Below, piece by piece: positions 8,934 to 17,263 of a DNA stretch of 64,000 nucleotides. Positions within the stretch are counted from its first letter, which is position 1. Each line of letters starts with the position of its first letter. Below the pieces are notes generated by a model. The model was not told the origin of the DNA, searched no databases, and saw only the letters and a list, made by a program, of their open reading frames with translations. Origin of the DNA: Streptomyces ferrugineus (GTDB lineage Bacteria > Actinomycetota > Actinomycetes > Streptomycetales > Streptomycetaceae); the NCBI RefSeq assembly GCF_015160855.1, contig NZ_CP063373.1:6820001-6884000 (forward strand), in the 5' to 3' direction. The translations under genes and the position numbers were made by a program.

Positions 8934-9614
8934 ATGGAGTTCGAGAGCAAGCCGAAGTTCGTCACGTTCGACATGAACGGGACGCTGATCAAGTTCAGCA
9001 TCAACGACGCGATGCGTGAGGTCCTGGGCGACCGGCTGCCGGCCGAGGTCGCCGACGAGTACCTGCGGATCTGCAAGGCGTACCGGATCGACGAGTGCAC
9101 GGGCGCGTACCAGCCGTTCCACCAGGTCGTCGCGCGTTCCATGGAACGCGCCTCGCGCTGGGTCGGTATCGAGTACCGCGAGGACGAGGCGCGAGCGGTG
9201 TACGAGATCATCCCGACCTGGGGCCCGCACCCCGGTGTCACCGAGGCGCTGAACCGCCTGGCCGAGGAAGTCCCGCTGGTCATCATCACGAACAGCGACA
9301 CCGCGCATGCCGTGCGCCTCGCGGAGAACCTAAAGGCCCCGTTCGAGGTCGTCATCAGCGCCGAGGAGATGGGCGTCTACAAGCCGCGGCTCCGTGCGTT
9401 CGAGTACACGTTCGACAAGCTCGGCGTGACACCCGACGAGATCGTGCACGTCTCCGCGAGTCCGATGTATGACCTGCGCTCCGCGGCCACCCTGGGCATC
9501 AAGAACAAGGTGTACGTCGACCGCGGCTTCGAGCAGGACGAACACTGGCTCGACTACCAGCGAATCACCGACATCGCCGACCTCCCGGTCCTCTTCGGCC
9601 TGCCCCGCCCCTGA
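8934..9614 (+). CDS. HAD-superfamily haloacid dehalogenase-like hydrolase
   Basis: A 226-residue HAD protein. Motif I is FDMNGTL with the nucleophilic Asp near residue 12; the position two residues later is Asn, not the Asp of HAD phosphatases, which resembles L-2-haloacid dehalogenases and phosphonatase-like members. Motif II is IITNSDT, the motif III Lys is in VYKPRLRAFEYTF, and the acidic motif IV region (HVSASPMYDLRSAATLG) follows, all in type II dehalogenase order. ATG at 8934 follows GGAGAG; the frame is open to 8850 but those codons overlap the promoter. The true substrate is unknown; in this catabolic context it may cleave a side product rather than an organohalide. Confidence 0.82.
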   Translation: MEFESKPKFVTFDMNGTLIKFSINDAMREVLGDRLPAEVADEYLRICKAYRIDECTGAYQPFHQVVARSMERASRWVGIEYREDEARAVYEIIPTWGPHPGVTEALNRLAEEVPLVIITNSDTAHAVRLAENLKAPFEVVISAEEMGVYKPRLRAFEYTFDKLGVTPDEIVHVSASPMYDLRSAATLGIKNKVYVDRGFEQDEHWLDYQRITDIADLPVLFGLPRP

Positions 9615-9985
9615 CGCCCACGTGCGGTGGCGGGTCACGGGAGGCGGTCTCCGGATCGCTGAGATGCAGAGAGTGCGCAGGCGCGGGTGCTGCGCCGCAC
9701 ATCCGGGGCACCCTGAGCCACGGACCGCCGCGCTCACCCACCACAAGGCGTTCAAGGCGCGAGTCGCCGAGTGGGTTCTACCGGATCCGCTTCCACCGCG
9801 GCCCGGTCAACCACGTCGGCCCTGCTGGACACGTTCCAGCAGGGCCGCCTTGTTCCGGTACCGCCCCAACCACGGCGCCTGCATGGCCTGCTGCACCCTG
9901 CTGCCGGTCCACATGCACGTCCGAGACGCCGACCTGGGGCGCAGATGACCAGCTTGAGGCGTCGACGCAGATCAGCGGAGGTATA
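9615..9985. other. non-coding gap downstream of the HAD gene
   Basis: No coding sequence is convincing here. The stretch holds one strong inverted repeat at 9817-9847, listed separately. The 3' end leads into the promoter and operator of the GntR gene. Confidence 0.5.
9817..9847 (+). terminator. 12-bp perfect stem, 7-base loop
   Basis: CGGCCCTGCTGG, loop ACACGTT, then CCAGCAGGGCCG. A GC-rich perfect stem of this size without a long T-run is typical of Streptomyces terminators. It lies about 200 bp after the HAD stop codon and before the GntR promoter, so it would insulate the two units. Confidence 0.6.
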
Positions 9986-10012
9986 GTCGACAAACGACCA
10001 AGTGGTCGACAA
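9986..10012. promoter_or_regulatory. GntR operator (site 2), autoregulatory
   Basis: Two GTCGACAA cores (9986-9993 and 10005-10012) separated by 11 bp stand immediately upstream of the GntR start at 10034. The TATAGT at 9982-9987 could be a -10 element, which the first core overlaps. The arrangement fits autorepression. Same core as sites at 8857-8884 and 11213-11236. Confidence 0.6.
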
Positions 10013-10033
10013 CGGGCAAGGGAGGGCGACGGG

Positions 10034-10699
10034 GTGGACCACAAGTTCGAGTGGCAGGAGCAGCGGATGACGACGCCGGACGGCGTCTACCGCACACTGC
10101 GTGCTGCCATCCTCGACGGGACCGTACCTCCTGGTGGCCAGCTGCGTGAGGCACACATCGCCGCGGATCTCGGTATCAGCCGGTCCCCGCTGCGCGAGGC
10201 GCTGACCAAGCTGGAGGAGGAGGGGCTCGTCGTAAAGTTCCCCTACCGTGGGGCGTTCGTCGTAGAGGTGAGCGCTCGCGAGGTCGCCGAGATCGACTCA
10301 GTGCGGCTACGTGTCGAGCCGTACGCCGCCGAGCTCTCGGCCGAAGCGCTGCGCGGTCCTGAGCGGCCGCGGTTGCTGCAAACCGTCGAGGATCTCCGCC
10401 GGGCGATGGAGAAGGACGACATTCCGGCCAGCATCGACGCGCACCTTCGATTCCACGGGCTCTTCTACGAGCTTTCGGAGCACGGCGTCCTGCAGAGTCT
10501 CTGGAAGGGCTGGGAGACCAAGCTGCGCCTCCACCTCAGCGCCGATCACCGCACTTACAGCGACGACCCGCATCAATTGGTCGTCGAGCACGAGAGGTTG
10601 GCCGCGGTTGCCCTGGAAGGCGACGCCGACGCGTTCCGCCAGGAACTGGCTGCCCATTTCCCCAAGGGGCTGCGAGCCCAGCCGGGAGATCAAGGGTAA
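10034..10699 (+). CDS. GntR-family regulator, FCD (FadR C-terminal) subfamily
   Basis: A 221-residue protein with an N-terminal winged helix-turn-helix (VYRTLRAAILDGTVPPGGQL, then LGISRSPLREALTKLEEEGLV, about residues 18-65). The C-terminal alpha-helical FCD ligand domain has the expected acidic and His positions (RLRVEPYAAELSAEAL, DAHLRFHGLFYEL, EHERLAAVALEGDADAF). The GTG start follows GGAGGG with a 7-base spacer. FCD regulators typically sense carboxylic or amino acids and repress nearby catabolic genes. Three copies of a shared operator core flank this gene and its neighbours, so it probably controls the oxidoreductase at 7498, the HAD gene, itself and the RidA/PLP-enzyme/SDR unit. Confidence 0.92.
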   Translation: MDHKFEWQEQRMTTPDGVYRTLRAAILDGTVPPGGQLREAHIAADLGISRSPLREALTKLEEEGLVVKFPYRGAFVVEVSAREVAEIDSVRLRVEPYAAELSAEALRGPERPRLLQTVEDLRRAMEKDDIPASIDAHLRFHGLFYELSEHGVLQSLWKGWETKLRLHLSADHRTYSDDPHQLVVEHERLAAVALEGDADAFRQELAAHFPKGLRAQPGDQG

Positions 10700-11184
10700 G
10701 GCGCGCCCCCGCACTCATGAAGCCATGCCGCCTGCCTGAAGTACCCAAGCCGGCTCGCCACCGTGAAGTCGGGATCAACCCAGCAGTGTCCCTGGCATCG
10801 ACCCCTGGGCGAAGCACCGGTATGCGGTCGGCCGGACCGCCGGCCCGAACACCGGAGGCAGCTGTCGCCGGGTGCCCCATTGGCGGCGGCTCTGCAGGTC
10901 GGGGCAAGCGGTCAGGTTCTTCGCTGACTCGTCGGCCCTCGACTCTCCTGGCAGACGGATCAGAGCTGCTCGGCGCACCGCCACCATCGCTCGCTCGAAC
11001 GGTACGCGCCGACGGGCGGTGAGGTTCTGGCGCCGCAGCCGGAACCCGGCGGTGGACGTCGTCGACCGCTCGAGATCCCGCCGCCGTCAGCGATCGCGAT
11101 GCGGACAGGTGTGCTGCACATACCGTCCACGCCGAACCGCATGAGACCGGTGAGCCGGGGCACGGCGTCGACCGTCGCTGCGTA
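10700..11184. other. 485-bp non-coding stretch
   Basis: Open frames exist on both strands but none has a plausible start site, recognisable family motif or clear third-position GC pattern. No hairpin or repeat stands out. It may be the remains of a lost gene, but nothing recognisable is left. Confidence 0.4.
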
Positions 11185-11242
11185 TTGACAGTTCTCGACA
11201 GGCGCCCATATGGTCGACAAACGACATGGTCGACAAACGACA
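11185..11242 (+). promoter_or_regulatory. promoter with tandem GntR operator repeats (site 3)
   Basis: TTGACA (11185-11190) and TATGGT (11209-11214, 18-bp spacing) form a candidate promoter. Two exact tandem copies of TGGTCGACAAACGACA (11211-11226 and 11227-11242) overlap and follow the -10. This is the strongest of the three related sites. It lies upstream of the short reading frame at 11315 and the RidA gene, so the whole unit to about 13918 is predicted to be under GntR control. Confidence 0.65.
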
Positions 11243-11314
11243 ATCCGGTGGCGATTTTAAGCCACCATGCGGCGCTTCTCCGCCACTGCTACTCGAGAGG
11301 AGAACCGAGTACAG

Positions 11315-11398
11315 ATGATCGAGATTCATGCGAAGCGGGTTCTCGTGGCCAGCTGCGAGGGTGCACGCCCCGCGCCGTCCACGGCGGTGGCTCAGTGA
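11315..11398 (+). CDS. 27-residue upstream reading frame, possible leader peptide
   Basis: ATG at 11315 is preceded by GAGGAGAA at 11296-11303, the best ribosome-binding site in the region. The frame ends with TGA at 11396-11398, which overlaps a GTG (11395-11397) that is in frame with the RidA-like gene. This would suit translational coupling or a leader peptide. The encoded peptide (MIEIHAKRVLVASCEG...) matches no family I recognise; it could also be the truncated start of a lost gene. Confidence 0.35.
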   Translation: MIEIHAKRVLVASCEGARPAPSTAVAQ

Positions 11399-11406
11399 GC
11401 GGGCCC

Positions 11407-11880
11407 ATGACTTCGGCAGTGAACACCGGCTCGGCTTCCGATCGGCTCAAGGCCTTGGGTCTGGACCTGCCCGTCCTCGCCAGTAACCCGTACTACGTGG
11501 ACCACCGGACGGTGGGCTCCAGCATCCACATTTCGGGCCAACTGCCTTACCGGGACGGTGAGCTGCTGGGTCAGGGCATTGTCGGCCGGGAGGTCGAGCT
11601 GGAGACGGCGCGGGAGCTCGCGCGCCATGCCGCGCTCAACGCACTCGCCGCCGCTGTGCAGGCGGTGGGAGATCTGGACCGGGTCCGGATCGTGCAGATG
11701 CTGGTCTTCGTGGCCAGTACGCCGGACTTCGGTCTGCAGTCGCGGGTCGCCAACGCGGCCAGTGAACTGCTCATCGAGGTGCTGGGCGAGAACGGACGGC
11801 ACGCTCGCACGGCGATCGGTGTCGCCGGGCTGCCGCTCAACAGTCCGGTCGAGATCCAGATGGTCTGCACCGCGGTGTAG
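11407..11880 (+). CDS. ridA: RidA/YjgF-family enamine/imine deaminase
   Basis: A 157-residue member of the RidA superfamily, of the longer YjgF-like subgroup. SSIHISGQLPYRDGEL corresponds to the first conserved strand, VGDLDRVRIVQMLVFVAS to the central block, and GRHARTAIGVAGLPLNSPVEIQM to the C-terminal block with the conserved Arg that binds the substrate carboxylate. RidA proteins hydrolyse reactive enamines or imines released by PLP enzymes. It precedes a DSD1-like PLP enzyme, the kind of partner that would release such an intermediate. ATG 11407 is used; GTG 11395, overlapping the upstream short frame, is an alternative start giving four more residues. Confidence 0.85.
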   Translation: MTSAVNTGSASDRLKALGLDLPVLASNPYYVDHRTVGSSIHISGQLPYRDGELLGQGIVGREVELETARELARHAALNALAAAVQAVGDLDRVRIVQMLVFVASTPDFGLQSRVANAASELLIEVLGENGRHARTAIGVAGLPLNSPVEIQMVCTAV

Positions 11881-12000
11881 TGCGGCCGCGACGGCGGTGT
11901 ACGCGAGCGCGCGATGTCGCGGGCCGTGCACGTTCGGCATCTGGGGAAGTCAGCCCCGCGCCCCTCGATCATTCCCAGGCAGAACCACAAGGAGGGCAGT

Positions 12001-13110
12001 GTGAACCGGCTCCAACGAGCACTCGACGCTCTGGTCGAGCGGGTCGACACCCCCGCGCCGATCGTGCTGGTCGACGTCATGCAAGGCAACATCGACCGCA
12101 TGCAGGGCTTCGCCGCCCAGCACAACCTCGACGTCAGGCCGCACGTCAAGACGCACAAGTGCGTGGAGATCGGACGACGCCAGATCGAGGCCGGCGCGGT
12201 CGGAATCACCGCGGGGAACGTCGGTGAGGCCGAGGTCTTCGCCGCGGCCGGATTCGACGACATCTTCCTCGCCTACCCGATCTGGCCCGCGGGAACGAAA
12301 GGGGCCCGGATCCGCCGACTCGCCGAGTCCGCCCGGCTGCGGGTCGGCGTCGACAACGCCGCGGCGATCGAGGCCCTCGCCGACGCGATGGGAGACGAAC
12401 CGGACCGGCTGCAGGTCGTGATCGAGGTCGACTGCGGCGCCCGTCGTTCCGGGGCGCCGCCCGAGGCCGCGGGCGACCTCGCGCTCGCCGCCCGCAAACG
12501 CGGTCTGGTGCCGGTGGGCGTCTTCACCTATCCCGGTCACGGCAGCGCCGGTCGCGACGCTCGCCGGCGCGCCGCGCAGGACCAGGAGGCCGCGCTCACC
12601 ACCGCGGTACGCAGCCTGGAGGGCGTCGGGATCACGGCAGAGGTGGTCAGTGCGGGCTCCACGCCCACCGTCGAGTTCACCACCAGCAGCGCCGTGATCA
12701 CCGAGATCCGTCCCGGCGAGTACGTCTTCGGCGATCTGAACAACGTCCGGCTGGGCGCCTGTACGGACGACCAGATCGCACTGTTCGTCGCCGGCACCGT
12801 GGTCAGCGACTGGGTCCCCGACCAGGTCATTCTCGATGTGGGCAGCAAAGCCCTCAGCCGCGAAGGCAGCCCCGAGCTCGGCTACGGCGGCATCGCCGGC
12901 ACGAAGGCGGTCCTGGCCAAGCTCAACGAGTACCACGGATTCCTCCCGCTGCCGGTCGGCGACTTCCGCCCCAGCGTCGGCGGCGTGGTGCCGGTGGTGC
13001 CGAACCACGTATGCCCGGTCGTCCTCAATTTCGAGGAGCTGATCGTCACCGACAGCACGGGCACGTCGCTGCGGCGATGGCCGGTCGACGCCCGCGGATT
13101 CCTCAACTGA
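12001..13110 (+). CDS. DSD1/D-threonine aldolase-like PLP enzyme
   Basis: A 369-residue fold-type III PLP enzyme of the alanine racemase N-terminal family, D-threonine aldolase-like branch. The PLP Lys is in RPHVKTHK near residue 44. The C-terminal VVPNHVCPVVLNF holds the His-x-Cys pair that binds the divalent metal in D-serine/D-threo-3-hydroxyaspartate dehydratases and D-threonine aldolases. The GTG at 12001 follows AAGGAGGG. Likely reaction: dehydration or retro-aldol cleavage of a D-beta-hydroxy amino acid, giving an enamine that the preceding RidA could hydrolyse. Dehydratase versus aldolase cannot be decided from sequence alone. Confidence 0.87.
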   Translation: MNRLQRALDALVERVDTPAPIVLVDVMQGNIDRMQGFAAQHNLDVRPHVKTHKCVEIGRRQIEAGAVGITAGNVGEAEVFAAAGFDDIFLAYPIWPAGTKGARIRRLAESARLRVGVDNAAAIEALADAMGDEPDRLQVVIEVDCGARRSGAPPEAAGDLALAARKRGLVPVGVFTYPGHGSAGRDARRRAAQDQEAALTTAVRSLEGVGITAEVVSAGSTPTVEFTTSSAVITEIRPGEYVFGDLNNVRLGACTDDQIALFVAGTVVSDWVPDQVILDVGSKALSREGSPELGYGGIAGTKAVLAKLNEYHGFLPLPVGDFRPSVGGVVPVVPNHVCPVVLNFEELIVTDSTGTSLRRWPVDARGFLN

Positions 13111-13183
13111 CCGGCCGCGGGGACGAGATGTCCGTAGCAGAGCCCGCAACCCGACCGACCTCCCCCGCAAAGGAATGCCTGAC

Positions 13184-13918
13184 ATGAGACTCAAGAACCT
13201 CGCGGCCCTGGTGACCGGCGCCAGCAGTGGCATCGGTCAGGCGGTGAGTGCCCACTTCCGCCGCGAGGGCGCGCGGCTGCTGCTCACCGGCCGCAAGGAG
13301 CGACTCGACACCGCCCGGCCCGACGACCTGTACGTCCCCGGGGACCTCAATGACGAGGCGTTCGTCGAGCACCTGGCCAAGCAGGCCGCCGAGTCCCTCG
13401 GCACCGTCGACGTCGTCGTCCTCAACCACGGCCTGCAGGCCAGCAGTCCGCTCACCGAGATGCCGTACGACGACGCGAAGAACGTGCTCGACAGCAACCT
13501 GCTCAGCGCGTTCCTGGTGATGAAGCACTTCGCGCCGCTGATGCCCGAGACAGGAGGCTCGTTCGTCTGCGTCAGTTCACGGCTCGGCATGGTCGGCAAG
13601 CCCGGTGAAGTCCTGTACTCCGCCGCCAAGGGAGGCCTCATCATGCTCGCCAAGGGAGCGGCGATCGAATGGGCGCCGCGCAACATCCGCGTCAACGTCG
13701 TCGCTCCAGGTCTGACCGCCACCCCGACCATCGAAGCATCGTTCCGGCGCAGCTCCGACCCCGAGGCCTACCGCCGCGAGCGCGAGACCCAGATCCCGCT
13801 CCAGCGCCTCGCCACTCCCGAAGAGGTCGCCGACGCGGTCCTCTTCTTCGCATCAGCGGAGTCGTCGTACGTGACCGGATCGGTCCTCCCCGTCGACGGC
13901 GGGTACACCGCTTTCTGA
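13184..13918 (+). CDS. SDR-family NAD(P)-dependent oxidoreductase
   Basis: A 244-residue classical short-chain dehydrogenase. The cofactor motif is TGASSGIGQAV (about residues 11-20), the NHG motif stands for NAG, catalytic Ser is in CVSSRLG, and the Tyr/Lys pair is in LYSAAKGG. PVDGGYTAF closes the protein as in FabG-like members. Start 13184 is chosen because AAAGGA (13169-13174) is correctly spaced for it; an in-frame ATG at 13175 abuts that site. It probably oxidises or reduces a hydroxy acid or keto acid in the same catabolic unit; the substrate is unknown. Confidence 0.87.
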   Translation: MRLKNLAALVTGASSGIGQAVSAHFRREGARLLLTGRKERLDTARPDDLYVPGDLNDEAFVEHLAKQAAESLGTVDVVVLNHGLQASSPLTEMPYDDAKNVLDSNLLSAFLVMKHFAPLMPETGGSFVCVSSRLGMVGKPGEVLYSAAKGGLIMLAKGAAIEWAPRNIRVNVVAPGLTATPTIEASFRRSSDPEAYRRERETQIPLQRLATPEEVADAVLFFASAESSYVTGSVLPVDGGYTAF

Positions 13919-13924
13919 ACACCC

Positions 13925-13945
13925 TGCTGGGCATCGCCCCCAGCA
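13925..13945 (+). terminator. short stem-loop after the SDR gene
   Basis: TGCTGGG pairs with CCCAGCA across a seven-base loop, seven bases after the SDR stop codon. A weak terminator or attenuator before the ABC transporter operon is plausible. Confidence 0.35.
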
Positions 13946-14142
13946 TGGGGCTGCGCCACCCACAGTGCGCCCCTGCCGAGGACCGCATCCGCGCTACCCC
14001 GGCCACACCGACGCCACCGCGACACATCGCGCTGAGGACCACCGCCACCCTGCTGGTCACCGCCCTGCACCATCCCACCCCCACCCGCGAGGTAATTCCC
14101 CGCACAGCTTCTCCCGTACGTCCTTGGACAGGGAGTATTGCC

Positions 14143-15246
14143 ATGAGTGATTCCATGATCGGCCGGAGAGCGCTCCTGCGTGGAGCGGGCGGCCTGGCCG
14201 CCTTTGCCGCTCTTCCCTCTCTCGCCGCCTGTGGCACCGGTACCAGCCGGTCCGGCGCCGGCAGCGGTGGCAAGGGCGGGAAGACGGTGGTCGTCCGTGA
14301 CAGCGGCGGTTCCTATGGTGCGGCTCTGCAGAAGGCGATCTACACGCCGTTCACGCAGGAGACCGGTATCCAGGTGAAGGTGCTGAACCTGGACGACGCT
14401 CCGCTGCTGGCGCAGATCAAGCAGGGCCGGCCGCAGTGTGACCTCATCAACAACTCGATGACGTCTCACCACAAGTACGTGGCCCAGGACGCGCTGGAGG
14501 CGCTGGACCTCGACCGGGTCAAGAGCGTGAAGAGCGCGAAGCTCCCCGACAACCAGATCACCGACCATGCCATCGGCAGCAGCTTCTACGGCGCCTGTAT
14601 GGCATACCGCACGGATGCGTTCGGCGGTAAGAAGCCGGAGTCATGGGCGGACTTCTGGGACACCGGGGCGTTCCAGGGCGGCCGTTCGATGTGCAACCCG
14701 GACGGTGATCTGCCGGAGCTGGAGTTCGCGCTGCTGGCCGACGGTGTCCCGATGGACAAGCTGTATCCGCTGGATGTGGACCGCGCGTTCAAGGTGCTGA
14801 CCCGGCTGCGGGGTGACATCAAGAAGTTCTGGGACAGCGGCCCGCTCCCCGGCGTTCTGCTCAGCCGCGAGGAGGTGACGATGTCCACCGTGTGGGACGG
14901 TCGTATCGCCGATCTGCAGAAGCAGGGCGTTCCGGTCACCAGGCAGCTCAACGGTATGCGCCGGCAGTTCCAGGGCTATGCCATCGCCAAGGGCGCGGCC
15001 AATGTGGACGCCGCCTACCAGCTGATGGACTTCTCGCTGCGTGCGGAGAGCCAGGCCGCTCTGGCGAAGGCCTTCCCCTCGAACCCGGCCTCCCCGCTGG
15101 CTTACGAGAAGCTCACCGAGGAGGAGCGCGACGCGCTGGCGGGTGCGCCCAAGTACTACGACAAGGGCTTTGACGCGGATATCGACTGGTGGCTGAAGAA
15201 CGAATCGGCCGTCACCAAGCGCTGGCTGGAGTGGGCTCGTGGCTGA
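14143..15246 (+). CDS. ABC transporter substrate-binding lipoprotein, spermidine/putrescine type
   Basis: A 367-residue extracellular solute-binding protein of the PotD/family-1 type. The N-terminus combines a twin-arginine-like signal (GRRALLRGAGG), a hydrophobic stretch and the lipobox LAAC near residue 30, so it is predicted to be exported and lipid-anchored. The body includes VVRDSGGSYGAALQKAIYTPF and the C-terminal YDKGFDADIDWWLKNE, both usual for polyamine-binding-type proteins. ATG 14143 follows GGGAG. First gene of a four-gene importer operon; its stop overlaps the ATPase start by eight bases. Ligand is inferred to be a polyamine or amino-acid derivative. Confidence 0.9.
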   Translation: MSDSMIGRRALLRGAGGLAAFAALPSLAACGTGTSRSGAGSGGKGGKTVVVRDSGGSYGAALQKAIYTPFTQETGIQVKVLNLDDAPLLAQIKQGRPQCDLINNSMTSHHKYVAQDALEALDLDRVKSVKSAKLPDNQITDHAIGSSFYGACMAYRTDAFGGKKPESWADFWDTGAFQGGRSMCNPDGDLPELEFALLADGVPMDKLYPLDVDRAFKVLTRLRGDIKKFWDSGPLPGVLLSREEVTMSTVWDGRIADLQKQGVPVTRQLNGMRRQFQGYAIAKGAANVDAAYQLMDFSLRAESQAALAKAFPSNPASPLAYEKLTEEERDALAGAPKYYDKGFDADIDWWLKNESAVTKRWLEWARG

Positions 15247-16378
15247 ATTCGGTATCGCCGCACCGTCGGTGAAGATGTCCGGCGCCACGCCGGCCGCCGG
15301 GAGCGGCAAGTCGCTGTCGGTGGTGGCTCTGCGCAAGACGTACGGGGATGTCGTCGCGGTCGACGAGGCGTCGATGGAGATCGCGGCCGGGGAGTTCGTC
15401 ACCTTCCTCGGCGCCTCCGGGTCGGGCAAGACCACGACGTTGATGATGATCGCCGGGTTCTGCGAGCCGGACTCCGGCACCATCACCGTCGGGGGCCGCG
15501 ATGTGACGCGGCTGGCGCCGCAGAAGCGGGGCCTGGGTTTCGTGTTCCAGCAGTACCTGCTGTTCCCGCACATGACGGTCGCCGAGAACGTCGCCTTCCC
15601 GCTCACCCTGCGCGGGGTGCCGAAGGACGAGATCCGGCGCCGGGTGGGGGAGACGCTGGAGATCGCCGGCCTGTCCGGGTTCGGCGGGCGTAAGCCGCGT
15701 GAGCTGTCGGGTGGTCAGCAGCAGCGGGTGGCGTTGTGCCGGGCGCTGGTCTACCGCCCGCCGGTCATCCTGATGGACGAACCGCTGGGCGCGCTGGACA
15801 AGAAGCTGCGTGACCAGCTCCAGGTCGAGATCAAGACCATCCAGCAGGAACTGGGCCTGACCGTCATCTACGTGACGCACGATCAGGAAGAAGCGCTGGT
15901 GATGTCGGACCGGATCGCGGTGATGCGCAACGGCCTGATCGAGCAGTTCGACACCCCGAGGGAGCTGTTCGAACGGCCCAAGACCCCGTTCGTCGCGGAC
16001 TTCCTCGGCGCGGCCAACTTCCTTGACGGCCGCATCGAGAAACAGGACGGCGAGCACACCCTGGTCCGCCTCGATGCCAGTGGCGGTCTGATCAAGGCGC
16101 GGCGTCACGATCTGGCTTCCAACACCCCGGTCAAGGTTGCCGTGCAGCCGGGCCGGCTGCGGGCCTGCGCCAGTGATGACGGGTTCTGTTCCGGCACCGT
16201 CGAGAGCGCCACCTACGTGGGCACGCTGGTCCGCGCCGGCGTACGCATCGACGGCGGCCAGGCGCCGCTGCTGCGACTGGAGGTCCCGGCCGGCCGGGGC
16301 CCGGTAGCCGGCGAGCGGGTCGGGATCACCGCCGATGCCGAGGACGTCAACCTCTTCCCCAGCGAACAGGCAGGGTGA
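15239..16378 (+). CDS. ABC transporter ATP-binding protein (PotA-like)
   Basis: A 379-residue ATPase. Walker A is GASGSGKTT (about residues 59-67), the Q-loop is in FVFQQYLLFPHMTVAENV, the signature is LSGGQQQR, Walker B is VILMDEP, and the H-loop is YVTHDQEEAL. A C-terminal TOBE domain follows, as in PotA-type importers. GTG start within the end of the substrate-binding gene indicates coupled translation. It energises the two permeases downstream. Confidence 0.94.
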   Translation: MAEFGIAAPSVKMSGATPAAGSGKSLSVVALRKTYGDVVAVDEASMEIAAGEFVTFLGASGSGKTTTLMMIAGFCEPDSGTITVGGRDVTRLAPQKRGLGFVFQQYLLFPHMTVAENVAFPLTLRGVPKDEIRRRVGETLEIAGLSGFGGRKPRELSGGQQQRVALCRALVYRPPVILMDEPLGALDKKLRDQLQVEIKTIQQELGLTVIYVTHDQEEALVMSDRIAVMRNGLIEQFDTPRELFERPKTPFVADFLGAANFLDGRIEKQDGEHTLVRLDASGGLIKARRHDLASNTPVKVAVQPGRLRACASDDGFCSGTVESATYVGTLVRAGVRIDGGQAPLLRLEVPAGRGPVAGERVGITADAEDVNLFPSEQAG

Positions 16379-16381
16379 GCC

Positions 16382-17263
16382 ATGGCCGCCACCCTCACCG
16401 CGGGGGCTCCTGCCCGTCCGCGCAAGCTCCTCGCCTCACGCAGGACCCGGGTCGGGATCCTGTACGCGCTGCCGGTCGTCGTCTACCTGCTGGTGCTGTT
16501 CGTCTACCCGATCTTCAGCACCCTGTTCCTCAGCCTGAGGAACGCCGACGGGTCGCTGACGCTGCACTGGTACGCCGACGCCCTGACCGGCGTCAACCTC
16601 TCCGTTCTGATCACCACGCTGCGGATCTCCGCCGAGACGGCGCTGTTGAGCCTCGTCTTCGGGTTCCTCCTGGCCAACGCCATCTCCCGGCTCAAGCCCC
16701 TCCTGGCCGGACTGGCCATGCTGGTCGTCGTCGTTCCGCACTTCGTCAGCGCCCTGGTGCGCACCTACGGCTGGATCATCATGCTCGGCGACAAGGGCCT
16801 GGTGAACGAGTCGATACCGGGCGGGCCGTACCAACTGCTCTACAACGAGCTCGGCGTGGTCATCGGCACCACCTCCATGATGCTGCCCTATACGGTGCTG
16901 CTGCTGTACGGCGTGATGCGCGGCGTGGACCGCCGCCTGCTCGCCGCCGCGTCCAGCATGGGCGCGGGCCGCGTGACCATCTTCCGCCGCATCTACCTGC
17001 CGCTGGTCGCCCCCGGCCTGGCCAGCGCCGGACTGCTCAGCTTCATCCTCTCCCTGGGCTACTACATCACCCCCGCCCTGATGGGCGGACCCAACCAGAC
17101 GATGATCGCCACCCTCATCAACCAGCAGGTCACGAAAGAGAACCAGTGGAACGGGGCCGCCGCCCAGGGCGTCATCCTGCTGGTCCTCACCCTGGCCGGA
17201 CTGCTCCTGGTCAAGGCCGTCACCTCCCTGGGCGCCAGCCGCAAGAAGAGGAGCGCCACATGA
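16382..17263 (+). CDS. ABC transporter permease (PotB-like)
   Basis: A 293-residue inner-membrane permease with about six hydrophobic segments, the first at about residues 25-45. The cytoplasmic EAA loop is present as LAAASSMGAGRVTIFRRIYLPLVAPGL. It starts three bases after the ATPase stop and ends in an ATGA overlap with the next permease. Confidence 0.93.
   Translation: MAATLTAGAPARPRKLLASRRTRVGILYALPVVVYLLVLFVYPIFSTLFLSLRNADGSLTLHWYADALTGVNLSVLITTLRISAETALLSLVFGFLLANAISRLKPLLAGLAMLVVVVPHFVSALVRTYGWIIMLGDKGLVNESIPGGPYQLLYNELGVVIGTTSMMLPYTVLLLYGVMRGVDRRLLAAASSMGAGRVTIFRRIYLPLVAPGLASAGLLSFILSLGYYITPALMGGPNQTMIATLINQQVTKENQWNGAAAQGVILLVLTLAGLLLVKAVTSLGASRKKRSAT

Noticed and set aside
16375..17259. 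Plus-strand frame running into the second permease
   Set aside because: Arg/Pro-rich shadow of the first permease; the real start is the ATGA overlap at 17260.
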